Positions 36,863 to 45,411 of a stretch of DNA of 64,000 nt are shown in pieces. Numbering within the stretch: position 1 is the stretch's first letter; each line of letters begins with the position of its first letter. The notes beneath the pieces are model-generated. The model worked only from the letters and a program-made list of their open reading frames with translations. It had not been told where the DNA came from and ran no database searches. Origin of the DNA: Hominisplanchenecus faecis (GTDB lineage Bacteria; Bacillota; Clostridia; Lachnospirales; Lachnospiraceae); the NCBI RefSeq assembly GCF_020687205.1, contig NZ_JAJEQE010000012.1:1-64000 (forward strand), read 5' to 3'. The position numbers and the translations under genes were made by a program.

Positions 36863-37714
36863 TTACACTGCAACCGGTATATGTTTGATCTGCGGTCCGG
36901 TTACGTAATCTACTACATGCAGATCATCCACGGTAAATTCATAGAAATCTTTTTTCTCCGGGTTCAGCCATACTTTCGGAGCCGGATGCTCTTCTCTTGT
37001 GATCAGTTCCTCGATCAGCGGAATATGTCGGTCATAAATATGGGCATCTGCGATCACATGCACCAGCTCGCCGACGTACATATCACACACCTGTGCCAGC
37101 ATATGCACAAGCAGGGCATACTGTGCCACATTCCAGTTGTTTGCCGTCAGCACATCGTTCGATCTCTGGTTTAAAATGGCATTGAGCGTCAGCTTATCCT
37201 CGCCCTTTTTCTGTGTCACATTGAACGTCATGCTGTAGGCACAAGGATAAAGATTCATCTCATGCAGATCCTGATGCACATAAATATTGGTCATGATCCG
37301 GCGGCTGTACGGATTATTCTTCAGATCGTAGATTACACGGTCCACCTGATCCATCTCGCCTTCTTTGTACTGATGCTTCACGCCGAGCTGATAGCCGTAA
37401 GCCTTTCCGATCGAGCCGTCCTCATCTGCCCATGCGTCCCAGATGTGAGAATTCAGGTCATGCACATTGTTGGACTTTTTCTGCCAGATCCACAGAAGTT
37501 CATCAAACGCATTTTTCAATGCCGTTCTTCGAAGCGTCAGTGCCGGAAATTCTTTTCGCAGATCGTAACGGTTGACCACGCCGAATTTCTTGATCGTGTA
37601 CGCCGACTCATTCGTGTCCTCCCAGACTGGACGCACCTTTTCTCCTTCTGTGCTCACTCCGTTATCCAGAATATCTCTGCACATTCCCTTAAATACTTTA
37701 TCTGCATAGCTCAT
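36863..37714 (-). CDS. thyA: Thymidylate synthase (ThyA type)
   Basis: ThyA methylates dUMP to dTMP using methylene-tetrahydrofolate (about 283 aa). The catalytic Cys is in LYPCAYSMTFNV, and the dUMP-binding region follows as LNAILNQRSNDVLTANNWNV. IYDRHIPLIEELITREEHPA is the conserved C-terminal block. The ATG at 37714 has AGGAGG, so the 14 extra upstream codons are excluded. It is followed by dfrA. Confidence 0.95.
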   Translation of the reverse strand: MSYADKVFKGMCRDILDNGVSTEGEKVRPVWEDTNESAYTIKKFGVVNRYDLRKEFPALTLRRTALKNAFDELLWIWQKKSNNVHDLNSHIWDAWADEDGSIGKAYGYQLGVKHQYKEGEMDQVDRVIYDLKNNPYSRRIMTNIYVHQDLHEMNLYPCAYSMTFNVTQKKGEDKLTLNAILNQRSNDVLTANNWNVAQYALLVHMLAQVCDMYVGELVHVIADAHIYDRHIPLIEELITREEHPAPKVWLNPEKKDFYEFTVDDLHVVDYVTGPQIKHIPVAV

Positions 37715-37745
37715 GCCATTTCCTCCTGTCTTTTTTACCCCGTTT

Positions 37746-38888
37746 TCAGTTTCCAAGTTTGATCAGACTGTTGTCCTCTGCAAATCCGGCCGCATTATAC
37801 AGAAACAGAACATCCGTATAATCGCCCTTTTCCATATATTCTTTGAGACTTTCGCTGTAATAGCGAAGATCCACAAAATCGACTTCTTTAAAATCATGCA
37901 GCGTAAACGGAATAAAACAGTGTGCGTAAGAATCCTGCACGACCAGAAGCTTCCGTTTGCTCTTGCTGTCTGTCTTTACTTCCACCAGACTCTGATTTCC
38001 GCCAAAATAAACGCTGTATTTGTCTCTTGTTTTCAGATAATCATACTGATAAATATCATCTGCCGTCTCGTTTTTCGCCACATAATTTACCTGATATTTT
38101 TCCTTTTTCTTCGGAATATAAACATGGATCGTATCGCTGCGGTTGCGTCCGCCGACCTTGGCATCAACCGTGCCGAAGAATCCATCTGTGAGCGTCTTCT
38201 TTTTATAATCAGACAGTGCAAGTGGAGAAAGTCCCTTTTCTTCTGCCCATGCCGCATACACATAATATGCTGCTTCCGTGGTCCAGTGGTGGTCTGTGCG
38301 GTAATAAAGCTGAATATCCTTATGCTCACGCAGAACACTTCCGCTGTCAAACCAGGTGCCTTCCGGCATTGCATCCGCAACTTTCTGAAGGTAGACTTCT
38401 TCATCGTACGGAGATGCATATTTCGGCAGATGATCTCTCAGAATGTCCACCGCATTCGGCACAACCATCGCTGTTGCATGGTCTTTGCCGTATGTTTCCA
38501 CACACGTTTCCATGAAATTCTTCAGGTAACCGATATTGGCATTTGCACTCGGTGCCGTAAAGCTTTTGGAATGTGCCTCGATCAGATAATCATCGTCTGC
38601 AAAATATATATCCTTGCTCTCTGTTTTAAAAGTTGCCTTCTCGATCGCAGTCTTTGCACTGATCCAGCCATCCCGCATCGGGAACTGATCCGTCAGATAC
38701 GTTTCAAAATCTTTTTCAAATTTTCCGGAAAAGCAGCTTTCAACCGATGGTTCCGGCATCTGTGCCAGTGCTCTGTTCTCCCTCTCCGAAAATTCTCTGG
38801 AAGGCATGACCATCGTCCAGATTGTCATTCCGAAGACCATGCACAGAAACACAGCGATCACTGCTATATTCTGCTTTTTTGTAGTCAT
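37746..38888 (-). CDS. DHHW family protein (AlgX/AlgJ-like SGNH hydrolase)
   Basis: This protein of about 380 aa has one N-terminal membrane helix (NIAVIAVFLCMVFGMTIW), followed by an extracytoplasmic domain. The name-giving motif is YYRTDHHWTTEAAYYVYA, with the catalytic Asp-His pair of the AlgX/AlgJ group. LLVVQDSYAHCFIPFTLHDF supplies the nucleophile Ser region (QDSY). These proteins transfer acyl groups to polysaccharide outside the cell after a MBOAT partner moves them across, and that partner is immediately upstream. The polymer acted on is unknown. Confidence 0.82.
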   Translation of the reverse strand: MTTKKQNIAVIAVFLCMVFGMTIWTMVMPSREFSERENRALAQMPEPSVESCFSGKFEKDFETYLTDQFPMRDGWISAKTAIEKATFKTESKDIYFADDDYLIEAHSKSFTAPSANANIGYLKNFMETCVETYGKDHATAMVVPNAVDILRDHLPKYASPYDEEVYLQKVADAMPEGTWFDSGSVLREHKDIQLYYRTDHHWTTEAAYYVYAAWAEEKGLSPLALSDYKKKTLTDGFFGTVDAKVGGRNRSDTIHVYIPKKKEKYQVNYVAKNETADDIYQYDYLKTRDKYSVYFGGNQSLVEVKTDSKSKRKLLVVQDSYAHCFIPFTLHDFKEVDFVDLRYYSESLKEYMEKGDYTDVLFLYNAAGFAEDNSLIKLGN

Positions 38889-38940
38889 ATATTCTCTCCA
38901 TTCTGTTTCCCTGTTTAAAGATGTTATGTTAATGTACAAA

Positions 38941-38991
38941 GATGCCTACGAATTGTTCCGTACTTCGTACTCTCACAATTCTATAAACATC
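38941..38991 (-). repeat. Dispersed hairpin element, copy F
   Basis: Minus strand GAATTGTGAGAGTACGAAGT continues ACGGAACAATTC. The outer stem GAATTGT/ACAATTC and the inner stem GTAC-GAA-GTAC are both perfect. It lies between the MBOAT and DHHW genes, sense to both, and ends in GGCATC. I use it as the reference core. Confidence 0.75.
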
Positions 38992-38992
38992 A

Positions 38993-40411
38993 TTAAAATC
39001 TAAAATATAAAAACGGATTGTACGTTGCATCTACCAGATAAGCGACTGACACAAAGAAGATCACCGCATAAAATGCAATGTAGATCACATTTTCCGCCCA
39101 GGTCCGCTTTCTGCCGCCAAGCACAACGCCGGCTGCTTTCTTTGGCAACATCGTCGAACCGAGGATCGCCAGAACAAACAGGACGGCATAATTACCAAGC
39201 AGGTAGAGTGTCTCGTTATTCCACAGGCCCTGTCCGAATCCGCCAAACATGGCTTTCAGATACGAGATCCCATATGCCATATCTTCGCATTTGAAAATGA
39301 TCCAGCCGATCACCACAAAAAACATGGTGTAAATCCGCTGAATGATTCCAGGAAGACGGTTCAGCACCTTTTTCAGCACCAGCTTTTCGATCAGCAGAAG
39401 TGCTCCGTAGTAGCAGCCCCAGAGAACATAATTCCAGTTCGCCCCGTGCCAGATTCCGGTCAGCATCCAGACAACCAGAATGTTGCGGATCTGCTTTGCG
39501 ATCTTACAGCGGTTGCCGCCAAGCGGAATGTAAACGTATTCTTTAAACCAGGAACTTAGGGAAATATGCCATCTTCTCCAGAATTCCGTGATACTCTTTG
39601 AAATATACGGATAATTGAAGTTCTCAAGGAAATGGAAACCGAACATCTTTCCAAGCCCGATCGCCATATCCGAATATCCGGAGAAATCAAAGTAGATCTG
39701 GAACGTATAAGCCAGTGCCCCAAGCCATGCCGTACCTGCTGCCAGTCCATCGACCGGAAGTACTGCAATGGCATCCCAGAGTGCACCGATGTTGTTCGCG
39801 ATCAGGACTTTTTTGCCAAGTCCGATCATAAAACGATGAATACCTTCTGAAAAATCGGAAGTATTTTCCTTTCTGTGCTCCATCTGCTCTGCGATCGTCT
39901 TGTACTGCACGATCGGTCCTGCGATCAGCTGCGGAAACATGGAAACATAAGTGCCATACTTGATCCAGTTTTTCTGAACCTCCGTGCTTCCCTTGTATAC
40001 ATCAATCGTGTATGACATTGTCTGAAACGTAAAAAAAGAAATACCGATCGGCAGCGGTATCCCAAGCAGTGGTATTCCCGCACCGGTTAATGTATTGACC
40101 GTCCCGATGAGGAAGTCCGCATATTTAAAAAATCCAAGGATGGAAAGATCCACAAGGATTGAAGTCATAAGAAAACGCTTCGCCTTTTTCTGATTGCCTT
40201 CCTTTTTCGCTTTGTCGATCCCTTTTCCGATGCAGAAATCCATGGTGATCGTAAAAAGCATCAGAAATACATACTTCGGTTCGCCCCACGCATAAAAAAA
40301 CAGGCTGAAGAGCAGCAGAATGACATTCCGAAGCTTTCGCGGTGCTATATAGTAGAGGATCAGTACTGCCGGCAGAAACCGGAACAGAAACAACAGACTG
40401 CTGAAAACCAT
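38993..40411 (-). CDS. MBOAT family O-acyltransferase (AlgI/DltB-like)
   Basis: This membrane-bound O-acyltransferase of about 472 aa has many hydrophobic helices. The active-site His is in MLTGIWHGANWNYVLWGCYY. LLGIPLPIGISFFTFQTMSY and DFSGYSDMAIGLGKMFGF are typical of AlgI/PatA-like members. It would move acyl groups, often acetyl, from the cytoplasm to a carrier or enzyme outside. It is followed on the same strand by the DHHW gene and faces a divergent SGNH hydrolase. The ATG at 40411 with GGGAG is chosen over an upstream frame start at 40486. Confidence 0.88.
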   Translation of the reverse strand: MVFSSLLFLFRFLPAVLILYYIAPRKLRNVILLLFSLFFYAWGEPKYVFLMLFTITMDFCIGKGIDKAKKEGNQKKAKRFLMTSILVDLSILGFFKYADFLIGTVNTLTGAGIPLLGIPLPIGISFFTFQTMSYTIDVYKGSTEVQKNWIKYGTYVSMFPQLIAGPIVQYKTIAEQMEHRKENTSDFSEGIHRFMIGLGKKVLIANNIGALWDAIAVLPVDGLAAGTAWLGALAYTFQIYFDFSGYSDMAIGLGKMFGFHFLENFNYPYISKSITEFWRRWHISLSSWFKEYVYIPLGGNRCKIAKQIRNILVVWMLTGIWHGANWNYVLWGCYYGALLLIEKLVLKKVLNRLPGIIQRIYTMFFVVIGWIIFKCEDMAYGISYLKAMFGGFGQGLWNNETLYLLGNYAVLFVLAILGSTMLPKKAAGVVLGGRKRTWAENVIYIAFYAVIFFVSVAYLVDATYNPFLYFRF

Positions 40412-40534
40412 AATTAAAAACTCCCGTCTAAAAAAACTATTTACAATTATCGGGTTTATTATATAATATAGGAGGAGAAAAGACAATATTATTATTTTAC
40501 AATACTTTATACTTTAAGATTAAGAGGGGACATT

Positions 40535-41521
40535 ATGGTACAGCAGAAAAGACGAAAGCCGCGTAAAACCGCCCGCTTTCTTAATATGCTCCTGCTTGTC
40601 TTTGCGTTTTTAGTTGTTTTTGAAGGTCGTCTGATCATCAATATCGCTTCCAAAGGCGGCATAAACAAGCAGGTAGATGAGCAACTCAACGAAATATTCT
40701 CTTCCAGTGATTTTCAGAATCAGGACGAAGCTACGGCAGAAAGTGAGACTTCATCGGAAACCGCTTCCAAATATCCTGCCAACGTCACACCATTTGCAAA
40801 CGGAGCCGGATCTACCTCCACTTCTTCCGTTGCTGTGGACGACAGATGCATTGTAAAAAAACAGGCAACGCCGGTGGATGATTCTTACTTTTCTGATGCT
40901 GTGTTTATCGGTGATTCCAGAGTCGAGGGATTCCATATGCAGTCCGGCATTACGCAGGGAACGTTCCTGACCGGTGTTGGCATGAACTGCACGGATATTT
41001 TTGAGACACCGTACATATCTACTGCCAGTGGAAATGTAACCGTAATACAGGCACTGAAAAACAATTCTTTCAAAAAAATGTACATCATGATCGGTACCAA
41101 CGACCTTGGTTATCCGGATTTTGAAGAATTCCGCAAGAATTATACAAAATGTCTTGCAGAACTCCGCAAACTGATGCCGAATGCCATTTTTTATGTCAGT
41201 GCCGTGCCATACGTGGAGGAAGCCAAAGTTCAGACCGGCGACTATGTAAACAACACGAACATTGACACGGTCAACCAGATTATCCTTGAAATCTGCAGTG
41301 CCAATGGTTATTATTATCTGAATCCAAACGAAGTGTTATCCAACGGAAACGGTGCACTTGCCGCCGATGCTACCAGCGACGGTATCCATATGTATCCGGA
41401 ATACTGTGCAAAATGGCTGGATTATCTGCACACGCATTATGTGACAGCTGACAGCAGTTCCAGTGATTCTGAAAGCGAAACTGCATCTGAGAGTGAAACT
41501 GCTTCCGGTGCTTCTTTGTAA
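40535..41521 (+). CDS. Membrane-anchored SGNH/GDSL hydrolase-like protein
   Basis: This 328-aa protein has a short basic N-terminus, one membrane helix (FLNMLLLVFAFLVVFEG), a Ser/Thr-rich linker, then an extracellular SGNH domain. Block I is VFIGDSRVEGFHMQSG. Block III is MIGTNDLGYPDFEEF. The last block with the catalytic Asp-x-x-His is TSDGIHMYPEYCAKW. The C-terminus is rich in Ser/Glu repeats. It is divergent from the MBOAT/DHHW pair and may edit or add acyl groups on the same surface polymer, which is inference from location. Confidence 0.85.
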   Translation: MVQQKRRKPRKTARFLNMLLLVFAFLVVFEGRLIINIASKGGINKQVDEQLNEIFSSSDFQNQDEATAESETSSETASKYPANVTPFANGAGSTSTSSVAVDDRCIVKKQATPVDDSYFSDAVFIGDSRVEGFHMQSGITQGTFLTGVGMNCTDIFETPYISTASGNVTVIQALKNNSFKKMYIMIGTNDLGYPDFEEFRKNYTKCLAELRKLMPNAIFYVSAVPYVEEAKVQTGDYVNNTNIDTVNQIILEICSANGYYYLNPNEVLSNGNGALAADATSDGIHMYPEYCAKWLDYLHTHYVTADSSSSDSESETASESETASGASL

Positions 41522-41540
41522 CCTGGCAGAGCATACAGAA

Positions 41541-41592
41541 ATCATGTTTCCGAAACGGTATGATTTTTTCAGGTTGTCCGTTTTCGGAACAT
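41541..41592 (+). terminator. Terminator after the SGNH gene with alternative pairing
   Basis: AATCAT pairs with ATGATT just before TTTTTT. The loop (GTTTCCGAAACGG) can instead pair with CCGTTTTCGGAAC downstream. The two folds exclude each other. Confidence 0.5.
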
Positions 41593-41657
41593 TATTTGAG
41601 GCAGATGAAAGTCTGTTCTCACATTAATAAAATATAAAACAAAGGAGATTAGAAACC

Positions 41658-42125
41658 ATGAAAAAACTCATCACACTTCTTGTGACCATCGCTATGATCG
41701 GTGTCATGCTGACCGGATGCGGCGGTTCCGGCAAAGAAGTCACAGCAGACCCTGCAAAACTTGCAGAAGATCTTTCCAAAACAGCAAGCGGAGACACCCT
41801 TTCTTCTATTTCCGAAGATATCCTGGCTTCCACTTACCTGGTAGACACTTCCAAAATTGATTCCTGTGCTGCTTACGTCGGTACCGGTGCTACTGCATGC
41901 GAAGCTGTTGTCATCAAATGCAGCGACAGCTCTTATGTTTCAGAAGTAAAAGGACTTTTTGAAACACGTGTAAAAAATCAGTCCGATCTTTACTCTTCCT
42001 ACAACGCAGATGAAGTAAAGAACCTGGACAATGCGATCATCAAGACTTCCGGAAACTACGCTGTTCTGTGTGTTACCAACGACACCGCAGCAGCTGAGAA
42101 AGTGCTCAAAGAAGCAGGTTTCTAA
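41658..42125 (+). CDS. DUF4358 domain-containing lipoprotein
   Basis: This 155-aa secreted lipoprotein has an N-terminus MKKLITLLVTIAMIGVMLTG followed by the lipobox Cys at about residue 21 and a short Gly/Ser linker. The domain matches DUF4358 (DTLSSISEDILASTYLV and AVVIKCSDSSYVSEVK). Members are small extracytoplasmic proteins of unknown function, frequent in Lachnospiraceae. It has AAAGGAG and stands 136 bp after the SGNH gene, which itself ends in a terminator, so it probably has its own promoter. Confidence 0.82.
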   Translation: MKKLITLLVTIAMIGVMLTGCGGSGKEVTADPAKLAEDLSKTASGDTLSSISEDILASTYLVDTSKIDSCAAYVGTGATACEAVVIKCSDSSYVSEVKGLFETRVKNQSDLYSSYNADEVKNLDNAIIKTSGNYAVLCVTNDTAAAEKVLKEAGF

Positions 42126-42236
42126 ATCATACCTCAAATGTGCACAGAAAAATATATCATGTGATGTATAGACGTGCACCTCACAGTAAGTATGCCAGAT
42201 ACATTCTTAAACAGGTATACGGTATTTACAGGTAAA

Positions 42237-42290
42237 AAACAACAAGAAGCAGGGATCTCAGATCGAGAAACCTGCTTCTTCTTGTTTATA
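42237..42290. terminator. Bidirectional terminator between DUF4358 gene and hydF
   Basis: AACAAGAAGCAGG (42241-42253) pairs with CCTGCTTCTTCTTGTT (42271-42286), flanked by A-rich and T-rich tracts. It serves both convergent genes. Confidence 0.85.
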
Positions 42291-42308
42291 AAATACTTAT
42301 CTCTATTA

Positions 42309-43556
42309 CTATAGTGTTTTCCATATTTCCGGAAAAACTTCCACACTTCTTTTCAAAATCCCATTCATATAAGCGATCGCCACGCCATAATTGGTGATTG
42401 GAATACCAGCATCCTGTGCACAGGCGATCCGGTATTTCATTTCCCGCTCGTTGAGCATGCAGCCGCCGCAGTGAATGATCATTCTGTATTCTGACAGATC
42501 CATCGGAAACTCCGTGCCGCTTGTAAAATGAAACTCTATCTCCTGCCCGGTGTGTTTGCGAATCCAGTTCGGAAGCTTCTCTGTCCCGATATCACCACAC
42601 TGGCGATGATGCGTACATCCCTCACAGATCAGCACTTTATCACCATTTTTCAGATGATCCAGAGCTTTTGCTCCACGTACCTGTACTTCCAGCTCGCCTT
42701 TGTAACGTGCAAAAAGAATGGAAAATGAAGTCAACATTACATCTGACGGTATTTCTTTTGCCACTTTGCCAAACACCTGACTGTCCGTGATCACAAGCTT
42801 TGGCTTTTTTCCAAGATTCTGGAGCGTATCACAAAGCTCATCGTCTCTTACCACAACCGCTGTTGCACCTGCTTCCAGCACGCCGCGAATTGTCTGCTGT
42901 TGCGGCAGGATCAGCCTGCCTTTTGGAGCCGCCTTATCAATCGGCACAACCAGGACTGCAAAATCTCCCATCTCAAGTAGATCCTCTACCAAAGGATATT
43001 CTGGTTTTTTCTGTTCTATTCCGGAAGCAATCTTTTCTTTCAGTTCACGGATCTGAAGATTTTTTGCAGCACTGACCCACAATACCGGAATCTTCTGTCC
43101 TCTCACAGATGCAGCATTTTCTGCTCTCTCTTTGAACTGCTGCCCTTTTTGACACTCTTCCAGCAGATCCGCCTTATTCATGACAAGGATACAGGGTATC
43201 TGCTTTTTTTCGATCTGCTTCAGTAATTTCTGCTCTTCTTCTGTAATCCCCTCAACTGCACTGCACACAAGGAGTACAATATCTGTCTTATTTAATACCT
43301 GATAACTTTTCTTTACGCGAAGCTTTCCAAGCTCACCTTCATCATCGATTCCCGGCGTGTCGATCAGTACCACCGGACCTAACGGCAGAAGCTCCATCGC
43401 TTTATAAACCGGATCTGTCGTTGTCCCGGAAACATCGGATACGATTGCCAGATTCTGTCCGGTCAGTGCATTGATCAGGCTTGATTTTCCGGCATTTCGT
43501 TTGCCGAAAATCCCGATATGGATACGTTCTGACGCCGGCGTTGCATTCAGACTCAT
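42309..43556 (-). CDS. hydF: [FeFe]-hydrogenase H-cluster maturation GTPase HydF
   Basis: HydF (415 aa) is the scaffold that assembles and delivers the 2Fe subcluster to HydA. The GTPase part has IGIFGKRNAGKSSLINALTG and LIDTPGIDDEG. The C-terminal cluster domain has CEGCTHHRQCG and MIIHCGGCMLN, the Cys/His ligands. NYGVAIAYMNGIL is the conserved end. It follows hydG by 27 bp in one operon. HydE and the hydrogenase itself are not in this window. Confidence 0.95.
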   Translation of the reverse strand: MSLNATPASERIHIGIFGKRNAGKSSLINALTGQNLAIVSDVSGTTTDPVYKAMELLPLGPVVLIDTPGIDDEGELGKLRVKKSYQVLNKTDIVLLVCSAVEGITEEEQKLLKQIEKKQIPCILVMNKADLLEECQKGQQFKERAENAASVRGQKIPVLWVSAAKNLQIRELKEKIASGIEQKKPEYPLVEDLLEMGDFAVLVVPIDKAAPKGRLILPQQQTIRGVLEAGATAVVVRDDELCDTLQNLGKKPKLVITDSQVFGKVAKEIPSDVMLTSFSILFARYKGELEVQVRGAKALDHLKNGDKVLICEGCTHHRQCGDIGTEKLPNWIRKHTGQEIEFHFTSGTEFPMDLSEYRMIIHCGGCMLNEREMKYRIACAQDAGIPITNYGVAIAYMNGILKRSVEVFPEIWKTL

Positions 43557-43583
43557 AGGCTTCTTCCTCCCGACACTCTTGCA

Positions 43584-45008
43584 TTAAAAACGAAAATCTC
43601 TCTGACCGTCTTCAATCTCTTTTAAGTGGTACTCCAGTATCTCTCTTGTCTTTTCTCTTGGTACATTCGGAATCTCTTTCTCGATCAGTTTCAGACCGAT
43701 TTTTCTGGTATCTTCTGATGCATAATCCATCAGATATTCTTTTAATGTCATCAATGCATTCGGATGACAGCAGTTCTGGATCTGACCGCTCTTGCACAGG
43801 CTCATAAAACGGTCTCCCGTTCTTCCTTCGCGATAACATGCGGTACAGAAACTCGGAATATAACCAAGGTGCATCAGCCAGTTTACAACCTCATCCAGGG
43901 ATCGATTATCACTGACATCAAACTGTGCAGAATTATCATCTTCCGCTTCCGGTTCTACATAACCGCCAACGCTCGTTCTGGAACCGCCGCTGATCTGTGA
44001 TACACCAAGATGCAGCACCCGTTCACGACAGGCCTGACTTTCTCTCGTAGAGACGATCATTCCGGTGTACGGAACAGAAATACGGATACATGCCACAATC
44101 TTTGCAAACGTATCATCGTCAATGCCATTATCAAAGGTCTCCGGATCAATGTCATCGGCTCTGCGGATACGCGGCACGCTGATCGTATGCGGTCCCACAC
44201 CATGTACCGCCTCAAGGTGTTCTGCGTGCATCAGAAGTCCTGCAAATTCATAACGGTACAATTCCAGCCCAAACAGTACACCGATGCCTACATCGTCAAT
44301 CCCCCCCTCCATGGCACGGTCCATCGCCTCAGTATGGTAAGCGTAATTGTGCTTCGGTCCGGTCGGATGCAGTTTTTCATAACTTTCTTTATGATAGGTC
44401 TCCTGAAAAAGAATATAAGTTCCGATTCCTGCCTCTTTCAGTTTCCGGTAATTTTCCACCGTTGTCGCAGCAATGTTTACATTCACTCGGCGGATCGCTC
44501 CGTTTTTATGTTTGATGCTGTAAATCGTCTTGATACTTTCCAGCACATATTCGATCGGATTGTTGACCGGATCCTCCCCGGTCTCCAGTGCCAGACGCTT
44601 ATGCCCCATATCCTGGAGTGCGATCACTTCTTTTCGGATCTCTTCCTGTGTCAGCTTTTTGCGGCTGATATGCTTATTCTTTGCATGATATGGACAGTAT
44701 ACGCATCCATTCACACAATAATTTGATAAATACAGCGGTGCGAACATAACAATTCGATTGCCGTAAAAATCCTTCTTGATCTGCTCTGCAAGAGCGTAGA
44801 TCTCCTGATTTTTCTCCTCGATATCACAGTCCAGAAGCACCATCGCCTCCCTGTGTTCCAGTCCCTTTCTCTTTTTTGCTTTCTCAAGGATCTGAGCGAT
44901 CAGAGCTTCATTATGCTTATTTTCTTCCGCATAGCGAAGCGTCTCAAGAATCTCCTCGTGATTGATAAATTCTTCCGCTTTTTTTGATTCTCTGTCATAC
45001 TGACACAT
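43584..45008 (-). CDS. hydG: [FeFe]-hydrogenase maturation radical SAM enzyme HydG
   Basis: HydG splits tyrosine to give the CO and CN ligands of the H-cluster (about 474 aa). The radical SAM cluster motif is SNYCVNGCVYCPYHAKNK (C-x3-C-x2-C). Downstream blocks are HKRLALETGEDPVNNPIEY and LFGLELYRYEFAGLLMHAEH. The C-terminal auxiliary cluster region is FCTACYREGRTGDRFM and CHPNALMTLKEYL. Two ATGs (45014 and 45008) are possible; AGGAG lies best for 45008. hydF follows directly. Confidence 0.95.
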   Translation of the reverse strand: MCQYDRESKKAEEFINHEEILETLRYAEENKHNEALIAQILEKAKKRKGLEHREAMVLLDCDIEEKNQEIYALAEQIKKDFYGNRIVMFAPLYLSNYCVNGCVYCPYHAKNKHISRKKLTQEEIRKEVIALQDMGHKRLALETGEDPVNNPIEYVLESIKTIYSIKHKNGAIRRVNVNIAATTVENYRKLKEAGIGTYILFQETYHKESYEKLHPTGPKHNYAYHTEAMDRAMEGGIDDVGIGVLFGLELYRYEFAGLLMHAEHLEAVHGVGPHTISVPRIRRADDIDPETFDNGIDDDTFAKIVACIRISVPYTGMIVSTRESQACRERVLHLGVSQISGGSRTSVGGYVEPEAEDDNSAQFDVSDNRSLDEVVNWLMHLGYIPSFCTACYREGRTGDRFMSLCKSGQIQNCCHPNALMTLKEYLMDYASEDTRKIGLKLIEKEIPNVPREKTREILEYHLKEIEDGQRDFRF

Positions 45009-45205
45009 TTTCATCTCCTGCCTTTCTTCTCCATAGTCTGACACATTCCCCAGGCTTTTTATCATTTAGCAGAACCTGTCGATATAAAAATGGATGCATC
45101 CATTTTTTCTCCATTTGTTCCCTGATTTATTTTATTATACCGACTCTGGATATGAATTGCAATCGTTGACTTTTTCTCATTTATAAGGTAAGGTTTTGTT
45201 ATTCC

Positions 45206-45373
45206 ATGATGCCAGAATTTTGAAAGTGCGAAGTACAGAACAATCCACCTCAGTATTCGCATATCGTGGGATTATCATCCCACTTTTATGCTCATATAGG
45301 GGCGGGTCCCAAGGTCTTTCATCCACCTATGAGCAAGCTCATGTGGATTTAGACCTTTTGACCCTGGCATCAT
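45206..45373 (+). repeat. Dispersed hairpin element, copy G (composite, 168 bp)
   Basis: Perfect 9-bp terminal inverted repeats ATGATGCCA (45206-45214) and TGGCATCAT (45365-45373) bound three stems. The first is the family core (GTGC-GAA-GTAC). The second is GTGGGAT-TATC-ATCCCAC (45266-45283). The third is a hairpin of 24 bp in four segments (45304-45364) with loop AA. No transposase is present. It occupies the ttcA leader region, sense to ttcA, ending 39 bases before the start codon. Confidence 0.75.
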
Positions 45374-45411
45374 ATCATATTATTTCAGTCGAATATTGAA
45401 GGAGTATAGCT

